Source: a virus. Taken from it: a DNA stretch of 32,175 nucleotides. The notes below the pieces were generated by a model. That model made no database searches. It was not told the DNA's origin and was given only the letters and a program-made list of their open reading frames with translations. The DNA lies in IMG/VR virus record IMGVR_UViG_3300045999_004770, positions 1 through 32,175 of that record; one strand, written 5' to 3'. Numbering within the stretch: position 1 is the stretch's first letter; every line of letters begins with the position of its first letter. The translations under genes were made by a program, and so were the position numbers. This document shows, piece after piece, positions 7,753 through 15,953 of this stretch.

Positions 7753-9679
7753 ATTAAGAAACATAATCACGCTACAATTTGACCAAGCGCAGCAACCTAA
7801 ATTTGAAGAAAAGAAAGGTAAAGGCTATGTTGAGTTCGGCAGTAAAAATGATTACTCGAATTATTTAATTGACCTTTATAGTGAATCTCCAAAGCATGGT
7901 GCAATCGTTAAAGGAAAAGTAAATTATATATACGGAAAAGGGTTTGAAGAAGTTCCAAAAAATGCAAACAGTAAGGGCGAAAGTTGGAATGATATTTTAA
8001 AGAAATCGGTATTAGATGATGAATTGCATGGCGGTTATTATTTGCAAATAATCTACAACACATTAGGGCAGATAGCAGATGTTTATCATTTGCCATTTCA
8101 GATGGTTAGGGTTTCAAAAGATGGTTTAACATATTATGTAAAGAACGATTGGAGTGCAAGCGAGTTCAAAGAAAAGGTAAGAGAATATCCTGCATTCAAT
8201 TTGAACGATAGAGTAGGCAGTCAAATCTTATTTGTAAAGCAATACAATCCAAAGAGTGAGGTTTACCCATTGCCTTCATATTTTCAAGGCTTAAATTACA
8301 TTGAAAGCGACATACAAGTAAGCAGACATTTGTTGGGTAACGCAAAGCATAACTTTGTTGCAACTAAGTTGATTAATTTCAATAATGGTTTGCCACAGGA
8401 AGAAGAACAAGGCGAAGTTGAAGCGGATTTAAAAAGAAAGTTTGGCAGTCATGATGGCGATAGGTTTGTAATTAGTTTCAATCCATCAAAAGAGAATGCA
8501 GTTGATATACAGAATCTTGGTGAAACATCTTTAACAAAAGAAGATTTTACGAATGTAAATAGTTTAATTCAACAAGAGATATTTGCTGCGCATCAGATTA
8601 CTTCAAGTCAGTTGTTTGGTATTCAGGGAACATCCGCATTCAGTAGAAATGAATTAAGGGATGCCTATCAAATATTCAACAATACTTATGTAAATGCAAG
8701 GCAGCAAGATTTAGAGGTTGTATTCTCTAAATTGATGAATGAAGCAGGAATTGCAGGAGATTGGAAGATAGTTCCTGTTGAGCCTTTGAGTTTTGAGTTT
8801 AGCGAAGGTATTCTTGCTGCTAATATGACAAGAGAGGAAATCAGAGAAAAATTAGGATTGAAGCCAGAGAATGATACTAACCCAACAACTCCATCAACAC
8901 CAACTCCAATGGGTGCAAATGATAGCATCAAGAATCTATCAGGAAGGCAATATCAGGGGGTTATGAGAATTGTTAGGCAGTTCACAAGTGGCAAATTGAA
9001 TAAGAATCAAGCTGCATTGATGTTAAAAAGCGGATTTGGTTTCAATGATGAAGATGTGAATACATTTTTAGGAATAGATGAAGATCCAAAGAATGAATTT
9101 GCTGCATTGCAAGATGATGTATTGCTTCAAGAATTTGCCAATTGTGGCGAAGATAAAATGCAATACAATGAGATAGACAATCATTCAGCATCATCATTTT
9201 TTAAGTTCGCCGTTGATTCATTAAGCACAACGGAAGCGAATGTATTAGACTTGATGAGCAAAGACAAAAGAATTACAAATGAAGTTATTGCTAAAGTTCT
9301 TAAAGAGAAAGTTGAAACAATTAATGAGATAGTAAATAAATTAGTTGCTGATAATTTAATTAAGGTAACTGAATCGGATAGAACATTGGCAAAGCCATTG
9401 GATGAGATTAAAGGCGGCAACAAAAGTAAGAGTGGCGATATAGTTATAAGATATACTTATGCAGGACCACAAGATGCAAAGAACAGACCTTTTTGTGCAA
9501 GAATGTTAGACATTGCAAAACGTAAAGTTTGGAGCAGAAGCGACATTGAAAATATAAGTATGCGATTGGGTTATAGTGTATGGGATAGACGTGGCGGTTG
9601 GTATACATTGCCAGGAACGAATGAACATAGACCATATTGCAGACATGAATGGAAAGTATTAATATTAAAAAGAAAATAA
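7742..9679 (+). CDS. Portal protein fused to a head-morphogenesis-like C-terminus
   Basis: This 645-residue protein is the predicted portal, the dodecameric ring for DNA passage. The first ~380 residues carry portal features, including SESPKHGAIVKGKVNYIYGKG near the start and HQITSSQLFGIQGTSAFSRNE in the middle. A Pro/Thr linker (about 380-395) follows. Residues about 494-545 resemble a winged-helix module (LDLMSKDKRITNEVIAKVLK). Residues about 565-645 have RPFCARMLDIAKRKVWSRSDI and end with a PYCRHEW motif, like the C-terminus of Mu F/SPP1 gp7-type minor head proteins. A start at GTG 7745 is also possible. Its position after capsid and tail tube genes is unusual. Confidence 0.75.
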   Translation: MVNKLRNIITLQFDQAQQPKFEEKKGKGYVEFGSKNDYSNYLIDLYSESPKHGAIVKGKVNYIYGKGFEEVPKNANSKGESWNDILKKSVLDDELHGGYYLQIIYNTLGQIADVYHLPFQMVRVSKDGLTYYVKNDWSASEFKEKVREYPAFNLNDRVGSQILFVKQYNPKSEVYPLPSYFQGLNYIESDIQVSRHLLGNAKHNFVATKLINFNNGLPQEEEQGEVEADLKRKFGSHDGDRFVISFNPSKENAVDIQNLGETSLTKEDFTNVNSLIQQEIFAAHQITSSQLFGIQGTSAFSRNELRDAYQIFNNTYVNARQQDLEVVFSKLMNEAGIAGDWKIVPVEPLSFEFSEGILAANMTREEIREKLGLKPENDTNPTTPSTPTPMGANDSIKNLSGRQYQGVMRIVRQFTSGKLNKNQAALMLKSGFGFNDEDVNTFLGIDEDPKNEFAALQDDVLLQEFANCGEDKMQYNEIDNHSASSFFKFAVDSLSTTEANVLDLMSKDKRITNEVIAKVLKEKVETINEIVNKLVADNLIKVTESDRTLAKPLDEIKGGNKSKSGDIVIRYTYAGPQDAKNRPFCARMLDIAKRKVWSRSDIENISMRLGYSVWDRRGGWYTLPGTNEHRPYCRHEWKVLILKRK

Positions 9680-10477
9680 ATGAGTTTAAACATTCTTTTC
9701 ATTAACGAAACTTTAATCAAAAGCAGAGTTGCAATAAGCGAAGCAATTGATGGCAAACAGATAAAGCCTGCTATTAAATTAGCACAAGATAAATACATAC
9801 TTCCTGCATTGGGAAGTGGTTTGTATAATAGATTGCAAGAAGGAATCGAAGCCAATGATTTAACAAATGATGAAAGGGTATTATTAAATAATTACATTAC
9901 TGATTCTCTTGTTTGGTTTACTGTTGGTGAACTTGTAACAATGACTTCATATCAATTCTTTAGTAAAGGAGTGTTGCAGAAAACTGCTGAAGAAAGTAAT
10001 GCACCAAGCAAAGGTCAGTTAGAATTGATTGAAAGAAAATACATCAGCAATGGTGAGTTCTACAAGCAAAGATTGATTGATTATTTGAAAGAGAATTACG
10101 AATTATTTTTCACTTATTTGAATCCAGGAACAGGATTGGATGTTATATTCCCTGTAAACAAAGGTTATACATCCCCGATTTATTTAGGCAGAAATAGAGA
10201 AGAAAGAGATAATAGAATAATAAGCGGTGGAATGAATGGTGTTACCCCTGCTGAAGTTAGCTATGTTGTAACAGGTGTGGGTGATACCTTGAGTTTCACA
10301 GTATTGACTTTAGTTGGTAGAACATTGATAAGCGTAACAAGAAACGGATTGACAAAGATCAGAAGCAATACACCGGTAAATGATTTGAATTATTTACAAG
10401 TGAGCAATGGGGTTGTTTATGCTCCAACAGGTGATATATTTCAAGTAGGTGAAACATTCACATTCATATATAGATAG
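9680..10477 (+). CDS. Head-tail adaptor-like protein (DUF6712-like)
   Basis: The 265-residue protein starts at the base after the portal stop. Residues about 1-165 are helical and resemble the DUF6712-type adaptors of Bacteroidetes phages, with KPAIKLAQDKYILPALGSGL near the start and NNYITDSLVWFTVGELV after it. Residues about 190-265 form a second, beta-rich part (VVTGVGDTLSFTVLTLVGRT). The order portal, adaptor, tail completion fits a neck component. The extra C-terminal domain could be a decoration or contact domain; its role is unknown. Confidence 0.6.
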   Translation: MSLNILFINETLIKSRVAISEAIDGKQIKPAIKLAQDKYILPALGSGLYNRLQEGIEANDLTNDERVLLNNYITDSLVWFTVGELVTMTSYQFFSKGVLQKTAEESNAPSKGQLELIERKYISNGEFYKQRLIDYLKENYELFFTYLNPGTGLDVIFPVNKGYTSPIYLGRNREERDNRIISGGMNGVTPAEVSYVVTGVGDTLSFTVLTLVGRTLISVTRNGLTKIRSNTPVNDLNYLQVSNGVVYAPTGDIFQVGETFTFIYR

Positions 10478-10478
10478 T

Positions 10479-10640
10479 ATGCAAAAAAGAAGCTATAAGC
10501 GGGAGTTTGTAGACAAAGTAAAACAAAAGTTCAATGACTTACAATCAAGTAGTAAAAACAATAACAACTCTATTGCAAAGCAATGCAATGATAAAAGAGG
10601 TGAAGTTCGCAACTCCGCAAGAGTGGTTGTTCGCAACTAA
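10479..10640 (+). CDS. Possible small basic ORF overlapping the next gene
   Basis: An ATG one base after the adaptor stop opens a 53-residue frame rich in Lys, Arg and Asn (MQKRSYKREFVDKVKQKFND at the start). Its last 107 bases overlap the next gene in another frame. The first 18 codons fill an otherwise empty gap, and the spacing suits coupled translation, but the overlapped part may be non-functional. No family is recognised. Confidence 0.25.
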   Translation: MQKRSYKREFVDKVKQKFNDLQSSSKNNNNSIAKQCNDKRGEVRNSARVVVRN

Positions 10641-10971
10641 TCAGCCTACTTTTCCTGTTGCTTGTTTCATGATCAATTCAGGCAGTTTAAATATTGGCAG
10701 AGAGCAAGTATATAACTTGTCTTTTTGGTTTATTGACAAAGCAGGAATGGAGAATGAATTTGAGAAAGATGTAACCAGCGACATGATACAAGTTGCTGCT
10801 GATATTGTAAGCACTTTAAGAAAAGGAAGCAATCCTTATACTGTTGATAACACAATCGGTTATAGTGTAATATCAGACAAATTTGAAGATTATTTGGCAG
10901 GGGTAAATTTAACTTTTAACATAAATACAATTTCAGATTATGATGCGTGTAATATGCCTTTTATTGGTTAG
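10534..10971 (+). CDS. Putative tail completion/terminator protein
   Basis: This 145-residue protein has the layout of small neck proteins of Bacteroidetes siphophages. An N-terminal helix (TYNQVVKTITTLLQSN) is followed by beta strands (FPVACFMINSG, VYNLSFWFIDKAG), a helix (TSDMIQVAADIVSTLRKG) and a final strand ending in NTISDYDACNMPFIG. It lies after portal and adaptor, which suits a tail terminator or head-tail joining role. The call rests on position and secondary-structure pattern. The following fibre gene overlaps its 3' end by 32 bases. Confidence 0.5.
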   Translation: MTYNQVVKTITTLLQSNAMIKEVKFATPQEWLFATNQPTFPVACFMINSGSLNIGREQVYNLSFWFIDKAGMENEFEKDVTSDMIQVAADIVSTLRKGSNPYTVDNTIGYSVISDKFEDYLAGVNLTFNINTISDYDACNMPFIG

Positions 10972-13144
10972 TGTTATTGCAATAAAATTAAATGCACAAC
11001 AATACACAAAGTTCAATGGTTATGGCTTTCAAGCAGATAGATTGAAAGCAGATAGTATTTCAATACATCCAAGCGATACAGTAAGAAACAAAGCAGCGAG
11101 AAGCATTGCAGTATTGAATGGAGTGTTTTATATTGCTGATGGAACAAAATGGAAAGTAGTTGGAACAGATACAACTTCACTTTCAAATAGAATAAATTTA
11201 AAATTGAATATTGCAGATACAATCAATAAATGGGTTACCAATGTTTACAAAGTAAATGATTCAACTATTGCAGTTTTAAAGAATGGAGTTGTTTCAAACA
11301 TTGTTATTAATCCTGATGCAAAAAGATTGGTAACTAATGTTTATAATAATACAGGGGTAACAATTCCAAAAGGTAGTGTTGTTTATATCAACGGTAGACA
11401 TTCAAGCAACTTACCTACTGTTGCATTGGCACAAGCAAATAATGAAGATAATAGTTATAAGACATTCGCATTAGTTCAGGATGACATACTAACTTCAAGT
11501 AGTGGTGTTGCTATTCAAGCAGGTAAAATTGAAAATTTGAATTTGCCTACTTCAACATATACCGATGGCGATATACTTTATTTAAGTCCAACTGTTCCGG
11601 GCGGTTACACAATAGTAAAACCATTAGCACCTTTTCACATTTGTAAATTAGGAAGCGTAACAAGGGCGCATCCAACATTTGGTAGCATTGAAATTAAAAT
11701 AGAAAATGGTTGGCAGTTGGATGAACTTTCAGATGTATCAATTGCAGCAGTTCCTTTAGATTCAACAATCTTGCAATTCAGCAGAGTAGATTCATTATGG
11801 CATGATGTGAATCCAACAACTGCAATGGGGAATAGATTTGTAAAGCCAACAGATACTGCAACAATGTTAAGTCCTTATATCAGAAGTGCAGGTTTTGGTT
11901 TAACTAAATCAAGTCAATCATTGTTAGCAGATAGTTTGGTTTTAAGCACAAGATCATGGAGGCAAAAAGGATTGGATAGTTTGGCTGCTGTTAAGCAAAA
12001 TAATTTAATTTTAACTACAAGTGGAACATCAGGACCTTCTACTTTAGTTGGCTCAACTCTTAATATTCCTCAATATCAAGGTGTTTTAACTAATCCAATA
12101 ACAGGAACAGGTGTTGGAACTTCATCAGGTGGTCGTGTTCCATATTTTACAGGTACAACAACACAAGTAGGAAGTGATAACTTATGGTGGGATAATACCA
12201 ATGCAAGATTGGGGATTGGTACGACTACACCACAAAATACATTTGATGTTGTAAGAGGAACTGCTGGTGCTATGTTAAGAAGTCAATATGAATCAGCATC
12301 TTTTTCTTTTAATGCTGATTCGAAAGTTGGAATATATACGGCTTCATCAAATACTGCACATGGTGCGAGTTTAATTTTTGGGCAAACAAATCTTCAAGCA
12401 AGTTCTGCTTATCCATCTTTTGAAATGCAATATGTTTATAGTTCAACAGTAGCAGATAATAATTGGAGAGTAAATTATACAGGTAGAAATTCAAGCGGAT
12501 TGGTAACAACTTATGCAGCTAATTTATTTAATGTATATGCCGATGGAAGAGTAATATTAAATCCTGCTGCATCTGGTGTTACAGCAAGTGCAAAATTATT
12601 AATAGGAACATCAACCGACGCAGGCTTCCGTTTAGATGTTAATGGAACAGCAAGGGTGCAATCAAGTTTAGTTTTGAATGGCAGTTCATCTTTACTTAGT
12701 TCAACTTTATCAGCATATCAAAACAGTACAAATCGTGTATTTTCACTTGCATCTTCAGCAGCTAAAACAAATTCGGCAACAAGGATTTTATTTTCTTTAA
12801 ACACTAATGAAGCATCAACACCACAATCTTTAGATTTTGCATATAATGGAGCAACATTTATTGGAGATAGATATTATTCAATACAAACAAGTGAAACAGG
12901 AGTTGCATATGGTGGAGGTTTTGTATTGCAAAAAGATGGTGGTTGGGTAGGTATTGGTTCCTCACAGCAATTTAGTTCGGCAGCTCTTGCAGTTACTTCA
13001 ACTACACAAGGCTTCCTTCCTCCAAGAATGACAACTGCACAAAGAGATTTAATATCAAGTCCTGCAGCAGGGCTTGTAATATATAATACATCAACAAACA
13101 AACATCAAGGGTACAATGGTACAACTTGGAATGATTTCTATTAA
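10940..13144 (+). CDS. Tail fibre / receptor-binding-like protein with N-terminal signal sequence
   Basis: This 734-residue protein begins with an apparent Sec signal peptide: MMRVI, a hydrophobic core (CLLLVSVIAI) and a likely cleavage site after LNA. The N-terminal third has short repeats seen in fibres (SIAVLNGVFYIADGTKWKVV). The middle holds GIGTTTPQNTFDV and DAGFRLDVNGTARVQ, motifs common in Bacteroidetes surface proteins and fibres. The end has GFLPPRMTTAQRDLISSPAA and finishes YNGTTWNDFY, a typical Bacteroidetes adhesin/fibre C-terminus. A virion protein should not need export, so the leader is odd. A later start would remove it, but the leader is intact. It probably contacts the host surface. 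Confidence 0.65.
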   Translation: MMRVICLLLVSVIAIKLNAQQYTKFNGYGFQADRLKADSISIHPSDTVRNKAARSIAVLNGVFYIADGTKWKVVGTDTTSLSNRINLKLNIADTINKWVTNVYKVNDSTIAVLKNGVVSNIVINPDAKRLVTNVYNNTGVTIPKGSVVYINGRHSSNLPTVALAQANNEDNSYKTFALVQDDILTSSSGVAIQAGKIENLNLPTSTYTDGDILYLSPTVPGGYTIVKPLAPFHICKLGSVTRAHPTFGSIEIKIENGWQLDELSDVSIAAVPLDSTILQFSRVDSLWHDVNPTTAMGNRFVKPTDTATMLSPYIRSAGFGLTKSSQSLLADSLVLSTRSWRQKGLDSLAAVKQNNLILTTSGTSGPSTLVGSTLNIPQYQGVLTNPITGTGVGTSSGGRVPYFTGTTTQVGSDNLWWDNTNARLGIGTTTPQNTFDVVRGTAGAMLRSQYESASFSFNADSKVGIYTASSNTAHGASLIFGQTNLQASSAYPSFEMQYVYSSTVADNNWRVNYTGRNSSGLVTTYAANLFNVYADGRVILNPAASGVTASAKLLIGTSTDAGFRLDVNGTARVQSSLVLNGSSSLLSSTLSAYQNSTNRVFSLASSAAKTNSATRILFSLNTNEASTPQSLDFAYNGATFIGDRYYSIQTSETGVAYGGGFVLQKDGGWVGIGSSQQFSSAALAVTSTTQGFLPPRMTTAQRDLISSPAAGLVIYNTSTNKHQGYNGTTWNDFY

Positions 13145-13156
13145 AAATAAATAACA

Positions 13157-13405
13157 ATGAAACAAATTCAACCGGTTAGTATTTGGCAAAATGGTCAAAC
13201 AAAAGAAGCAACAGTTTTAAATGCTTATGTAGTTAGTGATAACCTAATTGATAGTGCTACATTTTATTATGCATTATCAACAACTGAAAATGAGCAATTA
13301 TCTGAAGGAAATCTTACCATGAGTGGTGAAGATTACAAAGGTTTTGTAAGCAATGATTATGCTTATAATTGGATTGCAAAAGAATTGAAATTACAAATTT
13401 TATAA
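13157..13405 (+). CDS. Small conserved-type protein after the fibre gene, 82 aa
   Basis: The 82-residue protein starts MKQIQPVSIWQNGQTKEATV and continues with VLNAYVVSDNLIDSATFYYA. The NGNLTMSGEDY-like part (EGNLTMSGEDYKGF) and a C-terminal amphipathic helix complete it. Short proteins of this pattern commonly sit beside fibre genes in Bacteroidetes phages, but no function is known to me. A fibre-associated or chaperone role is possible from position only. Confidence 0.55.
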   Translation: MKQIQPVSIWQNGQTKEATVLNAYVVSDNLIDSATFYYALSTTENEQLSEGNLTMSGEDYKGFVSNDYAYNWIAKELKLQIL

Positions 13406-13414
13406 AATAATAAG

Positions 13415-13591
13415 ATGCAACAAATAGATACAACAAGCATAAGGGGAACAATGATCACTTTTATTGCTTCATATTTTAGCTTCCAAGCGATAACTCCTGT
13501 ATTGCAGTTTGTATCTTTGATAGTTGCATTGGCAGCAGGTGGAACAACTTTATATCTTAACATCAAAAAAATAAATAAAGATGGATTATAA
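13415..13591 (+). CDS. Small holin-like membrane protein, 58 aa
   Basis: An ATG at 13415 opens a 58-residue frame ending TTA TAA. Residues about 13-49 are strongly hydrophobic (MITFIASYFSF then VLQFVSLIVALAAGG) and could form one long or two short membrane segments. The end is basic (KKINKDG). The stop overlaps the start of the next membrane protein by 11 bases. Two consecutive small membrane proteins ahead of a spanin and an endolysin suggest a holin pair or holin/antiholin. The role is inferred from context. Confidence 0.6.
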   Translation: MQQIDTTSIRGTMITFIASYFSFQAITPVLQFVSLIVALAAGGTTLYLNIKKINKDGL

Positions 13592-13847
13592 TTATTTGAT
13601 TTTAGCTTATATAGGCTTACTTTTGCATTATCTTTTCAGATGGAAAGAAGTTGTTGATGAAAATAAACAAGTGAATTATAAGGCTGAATTGCCATCATTC
13701 ATTATATCAATAATTGCAACAGGAATAATGGTTTATCTTGGTGATGATATGAAAGATATTTATCCATTAACTCCTGCAACTGCATTATTACTTGGTTATG
13801 GCAATCAATCAATTTTCAATAAGTTAGTAAAAAGTAAAAATTTATGA
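13581..13847 (+). CDS. Putative holin with about three membrane segments, 88 aa
   Basis: This 88-residue protein has hydrophobic stretches at about residues 4-20 (NYLILAYIGLLLHYLF), 39-56 (PSFIISIIATGIMVYLG) and 62-78 (LTPATALLLGYGNQSIF), with a charged loop between the first two and a basic C-terminus. Size and topology fit a holin. It lies directly before the spanin and overlaps it (13844-13847, ATGA). Whether it or the preceding 58-aa protein is the pore former cannot be told from sequence. Confidence 0.6.
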   Translation: MDYNYLILAYIGLLLHYLFRWKEVVDENKQVNYKAELPSFIISIIATGIMVYLGDDMKDIYPLTPATALLLGYGNQSIFNKLVKSKNL

Positions 13848-14332
13848 AGTATATTTTAATTTTGTGTTTATTGATTGCAGGTTGTTCGGCAGTAAAAAGA
13901 GTATTGAAAGATAAAGACAAAACTGAAATCGTTGGCAGAGAATGGGAGAAAAAGAATCCTTGTGTTAATGATTCATTTGTTACTTTTTTAAGTGATACAT
14001 TGATAAAATTTGATACTACTTATAAATTCAAATTTGATACAATCAACAAAGTTGACATTGTTAAATTAGTTGATACTGTTCTAATCAAAAAAACAATCAG
14101 AATTAAAGATACATTTAAAGTATTCATAAATGATAATAGAAGGCTCAACATTGCTTTGGATTCAGTTAATCATTACAAAGGTCTATCTGCATATTTTAAA
14201 GTGCAATTTGAGCAACAAACTGAACAAACAAAAGCGCAAAAATACAGGGCTAATTGGTGGATGATAAGATTTTGGTTATTATTTTTGTTAATGTTGATTA
14301 TATTTGTATTGTATCAAAAATTCAATAAATAG
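13844..14332 (+). CDS. u-spanin (lipoprotein with C-terminal membrane anchor)
   Basis: The 162-residue protein starts with a lipoprotein signal (MKYILILCLLIAGC), with lipobox I11-A12-G13-C14. It ends with one transmembrane segment at about residues 138-157 followed by QKFNK. An outer-membrane lipid anchor plus an inner-membrane anchor in one polypeptide is the defining layout of unimolecular spanins such as T1 gp11, which disrupt the outer membrane in the last lysis step. The region between is periplasmic, with charged and beta-prone segments. It sits between holin-like and endolysin genes. Topology is read directly; function follows from topology and context. Confidence 0.75.
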   Translation: MKYILILCLLIAGCSAVKRVLKDKDKTEIVGREWEKKNPCVNDSFVTFLSDTLIKFDTTYKFKFDTINKVDIVKLVDTVLIKKTIRIKDTFKVFINDNRRLNIALDSVNHYKGLSAYFKVQFEQQTEQTKAQKYRANWWMIRFWLLFLLMLIIFVLYQKFNK

Positions 14333-14334
14333 CT

Positions 14335-14517
14335 ATGAAGCAGTATACAGTTTATTTTGAAATATTTGGAAAGAAATTAAAGATTAATTTGTATGCAAAA
14401 TCAATGGCAGATGCCAAAGAAAAAGTATTGAAGAAAAAAGATGAAGCCTTTAATATTTTAAAGGTAGAATGTCCTGATGATGTAACATTTCTTAAAGATA
14501 TATTTGGATTCAAATGA
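14335..14517 (+). CDS. Small basic protein in lysis cassette, 60 aa
   Basis: The 60-residue protein has a beta hairpin (KQYTVYFEIFGKKLKINLYA), an amphipathic Lys-rich helix (SMADAKEKVLKKK) and a short tail (DVTFLKDIFGFK). There is no signal peptide or membrane segment. It starts two bases after the spanin stop and overlaps the endolysin start as ATGA, so it is cotranslated with lysis genes. No family is recognised. A role in lysis regulation is possible but unsupported beyond position. Confidence 0.6.
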   Translation: MKQYTVYFEIFGKKLKINLYAKSMADAKEKVLKKKDEAFNILKVECPDDVTFLKDIFGFK

Positions 14518-14963
14518 TAATAGTAAACAAAGCTTGTATTGATTTAATCAAACATTTTGAAGGCTTATTCTTGAAGCCATACCTTTGTCCTGCAAATGTT
14601 GCTACAATTGGTTATGGAACAATCCGTTATCCAAACGGAACGAAAGTAAGATTAACCGATGCACCAATAACTGAAGCAAAAGCAATGGAATATCTTATGT
14701 TTGAAATTAATCAAAAAGCAAGAGCAATTGATCCGATGCTTCGTGAAGATTTAACAGGTAATCAGTTTGCTGCATTGATTTCATTTGCTTATAATTTAGG
14801 CGAAGGAGCATTGCGTAAATCAACCTTACTAAAAAAGGTTAATGAGAATCCATTAGATGCGCAAATTCGCAATGAATTTCAGAAGTGGATATATGCAGAC
14901 GGAAGAAAATTAAACGGCTTATTAAGGCGCAGAAATGCAGAAGCGGATTTATATTTCAGCTAA
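14514..14963 (+). CDS. Endolysin, GH24 lysozyme (muramidase)
   Basis: This 149-residue T4-lysozyme-like protein cleaves the beta-1,4 bond between N-acetylmuramic acid and N-acetylglucosamine. The catalytic triad follows the E-8aa-(D/C)-5aa-T spacing exactly, with Glu16 (KHFEG), Cys25 (PYLCPA) and Thr31 (ATIGYGT). The Cys variant replaces the usual Asp. The C-terminal lobe has GNQFAALISFAYNLGEGAL and ends GLLRRRNAEADLYF, both typical of the family. It has no signal peptide or SAR segment, so it depends on the holin to leave the cytoplasm. It lies directly after the spanin and small basic gene. Confidence 0.9.
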   Translation: MIIVNKACIDLIKHFEGLFLKPYLCPANVATIGYGTIRYPNGTKVRLTDAPITEAKAMEYLMFEINQKARAIDPMLREDLTGNQFAALISFAYNLGEGALRKSTLLKKVNENPLDAQIRNEFQKWIYADGRKLNGLLRRRNAEADLYFS

Positions 14964-14972
14964 AAAAAACTT

Positions 14973-15689
14973 ATGATAATTAGACCTCGATTAACACAGG
15001 AGGAGTATTTATTTTTAAAAAAGAATTACAGAGCAAAGAAAGGAAACAGAGTATTAGCAATCGGTGATTTGCATGAACCTTTCTGCCTTGATGGTTATCT
15101 TGATTTCTGCAAAGAAGTATATGCAAAATATCAATGTAACAAAGTTGTATTTATTGGAGATGTAATTGATAACCATTATTCATCCTATCATGAAACTGAT
15201 GTTGATGGCTTAAGCGGTGGTCAGGAGTTAGAGTTAGCGATTTTAAAACTTGCTGCATGGTATCAAGCCTTTCCTATTGCTGATGTAACTATTGGCAATC
15301 ATGATAGATTGATAATGAGAAAGGCACAAACAGGAGCAGTTCCAAAGGCATGGATAAAGGAATATAAAGAAGTGTTGAACGTGCCGGGTTGGAATTTTAC
15401 TGAAAGGGTTGTGATTGATGGAGTACAATACATTCATGGGGAAGCAGGAACTGCGCAAGCTAAATGCAGAGCAGATATGATGTCAACAGTACAAGGTCAT
15501 TTGCATACACAAGCCTATACACAATGGTTTGTTGGTGCAAACTTTCGTATCTTTGGAATGCAGTTAGGTTGTGGCATAGATCATAACTCTTATGCTATGG
15601 CTTATGCAAAATCCGGTAAGAAGCCTGCAATCGGTTGTGGAGTGATAATTGATGGCGATGTTGCAATAAATGAATTGATGAAACTATAA
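14973..15689 (+). CDS. Calcineurin-like metallophosphoesterase
   Basis: This 238-residue protein has the ordered metal-binding motifs of the family: GDLH (Asp32, His34), GDVIDNH (Asp63), GNHD (Asn109, His110), IHGE (His155) and GHLH (His176, His178). A phosphoesterase acting on nucleotides, nucleic acid or protein is predicted; the substrate is unknown. Genes of this kind occur in many Bacteroidetes phages and are sometimes annotated as DNA repair or RNA 2'-3' phosphatases. It starts nine bases after the endolysin and looks like the last large gene of the late operon. Confidence 0.8.
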   Translation: MIIRPRLTQEEYLFLKKNYRAKKGNRVLAIGDLHEPFCLDGYLDFCKEVYAKYQCNKVVFIGDVIDNHYSSYHETDVDGLSGGQELELAILKLAAWYQAFPIADVTIGNHDRLIMRKAQTGAVPKAWIKEYKEVLNVPGWNFTERVVIDGVQYIHGEAGTAQAKCRADMMSTVQGHLHTQAYTQWFVGANFRIFGMQLGCGIDHNSYAMAYAKSGKKPAIGCGVIIDGDVAINELMKL

Positions 15690-15699
15690 TAAAACTAAA

Positions 15700-15879
15700 A
15701 TGAAAAAACCAAAGGGATTTAACAAAATGACTTTAAGAGAGCAAGAGATATGGCTAATTGCAGAAAGGGAAGCAATCAACAAAGCATTAGCTGCAAACAG
15801 CAAACAACTTGCAATAGTTCGTGGTGGGCAGAAGGTTGAGTTAAGCGATTATGAAAGGCATGATTTGGAGAAAGTATAA
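15700..15879 (+). CDS. Small charged protein, 59 aa
   Basis: An ATG ten bases after the phosphoesterase stop opens a 59-residue frame that starts MKKPKGFNKMTLREQEIWLI and ends DYERHDLEKV. It is helical and charged, with no cysteines or membrane segment. It is the last recognisable gene before the late terminator, and its stop is followed immediately by three 12-bp tandem repeats. No family is recognised. Confidence 0.55.
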   Translation: MKKPKGFNKMTLREQEIWLIAEREAINKALAANSKQLAIVRGGQKVELSDYERHDLEKV

Positions 15880-15913
15880 AGTCACCGATAAAGTCACCGA
15901 TAAAGTCACCGAT
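15878..15913 (+). repeat. Three perfect 12-bp tandem repeats
   Basis: AAAGTCACCGAT occurs three times without a gap, at 15878-15889, 15890-15901 and 15902-15913. The unit is a multiple of three and one frame reads Lys-Val-Thr-Asp repeatedly. That frame is open from an ATG at 15851 to a stop at 15922 (23 residues), overlapping the end of the 59-aa gene. It could be an iteron or operator array, a slippage product, or the end of a tiny peptide gene. Confidence 0.85.
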
Positions 15914-15915
15914 AG

Positions 15916-15953
15916 GGTATAAGTCGCAATTAAATAATTATACCATTTTTTTT
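15916..15953 (+). terminator. Terminator at the end of the late operon
   Basis: GGTATAA (15916-15922) pairs with TTATACC (15938-15944) around a 15-base loop, followed by A and eight T residues. It lies after the last late gene, and its T run overlaps the -33 box of the next promoter. Confidence 0.6.

Noticed and set aside
9571-9855. A 94-codon minus-strand frame opposite the portal and adaptor genes
   Set aside because: It is a shadow of two confident genes and has no promoter or family pattern.
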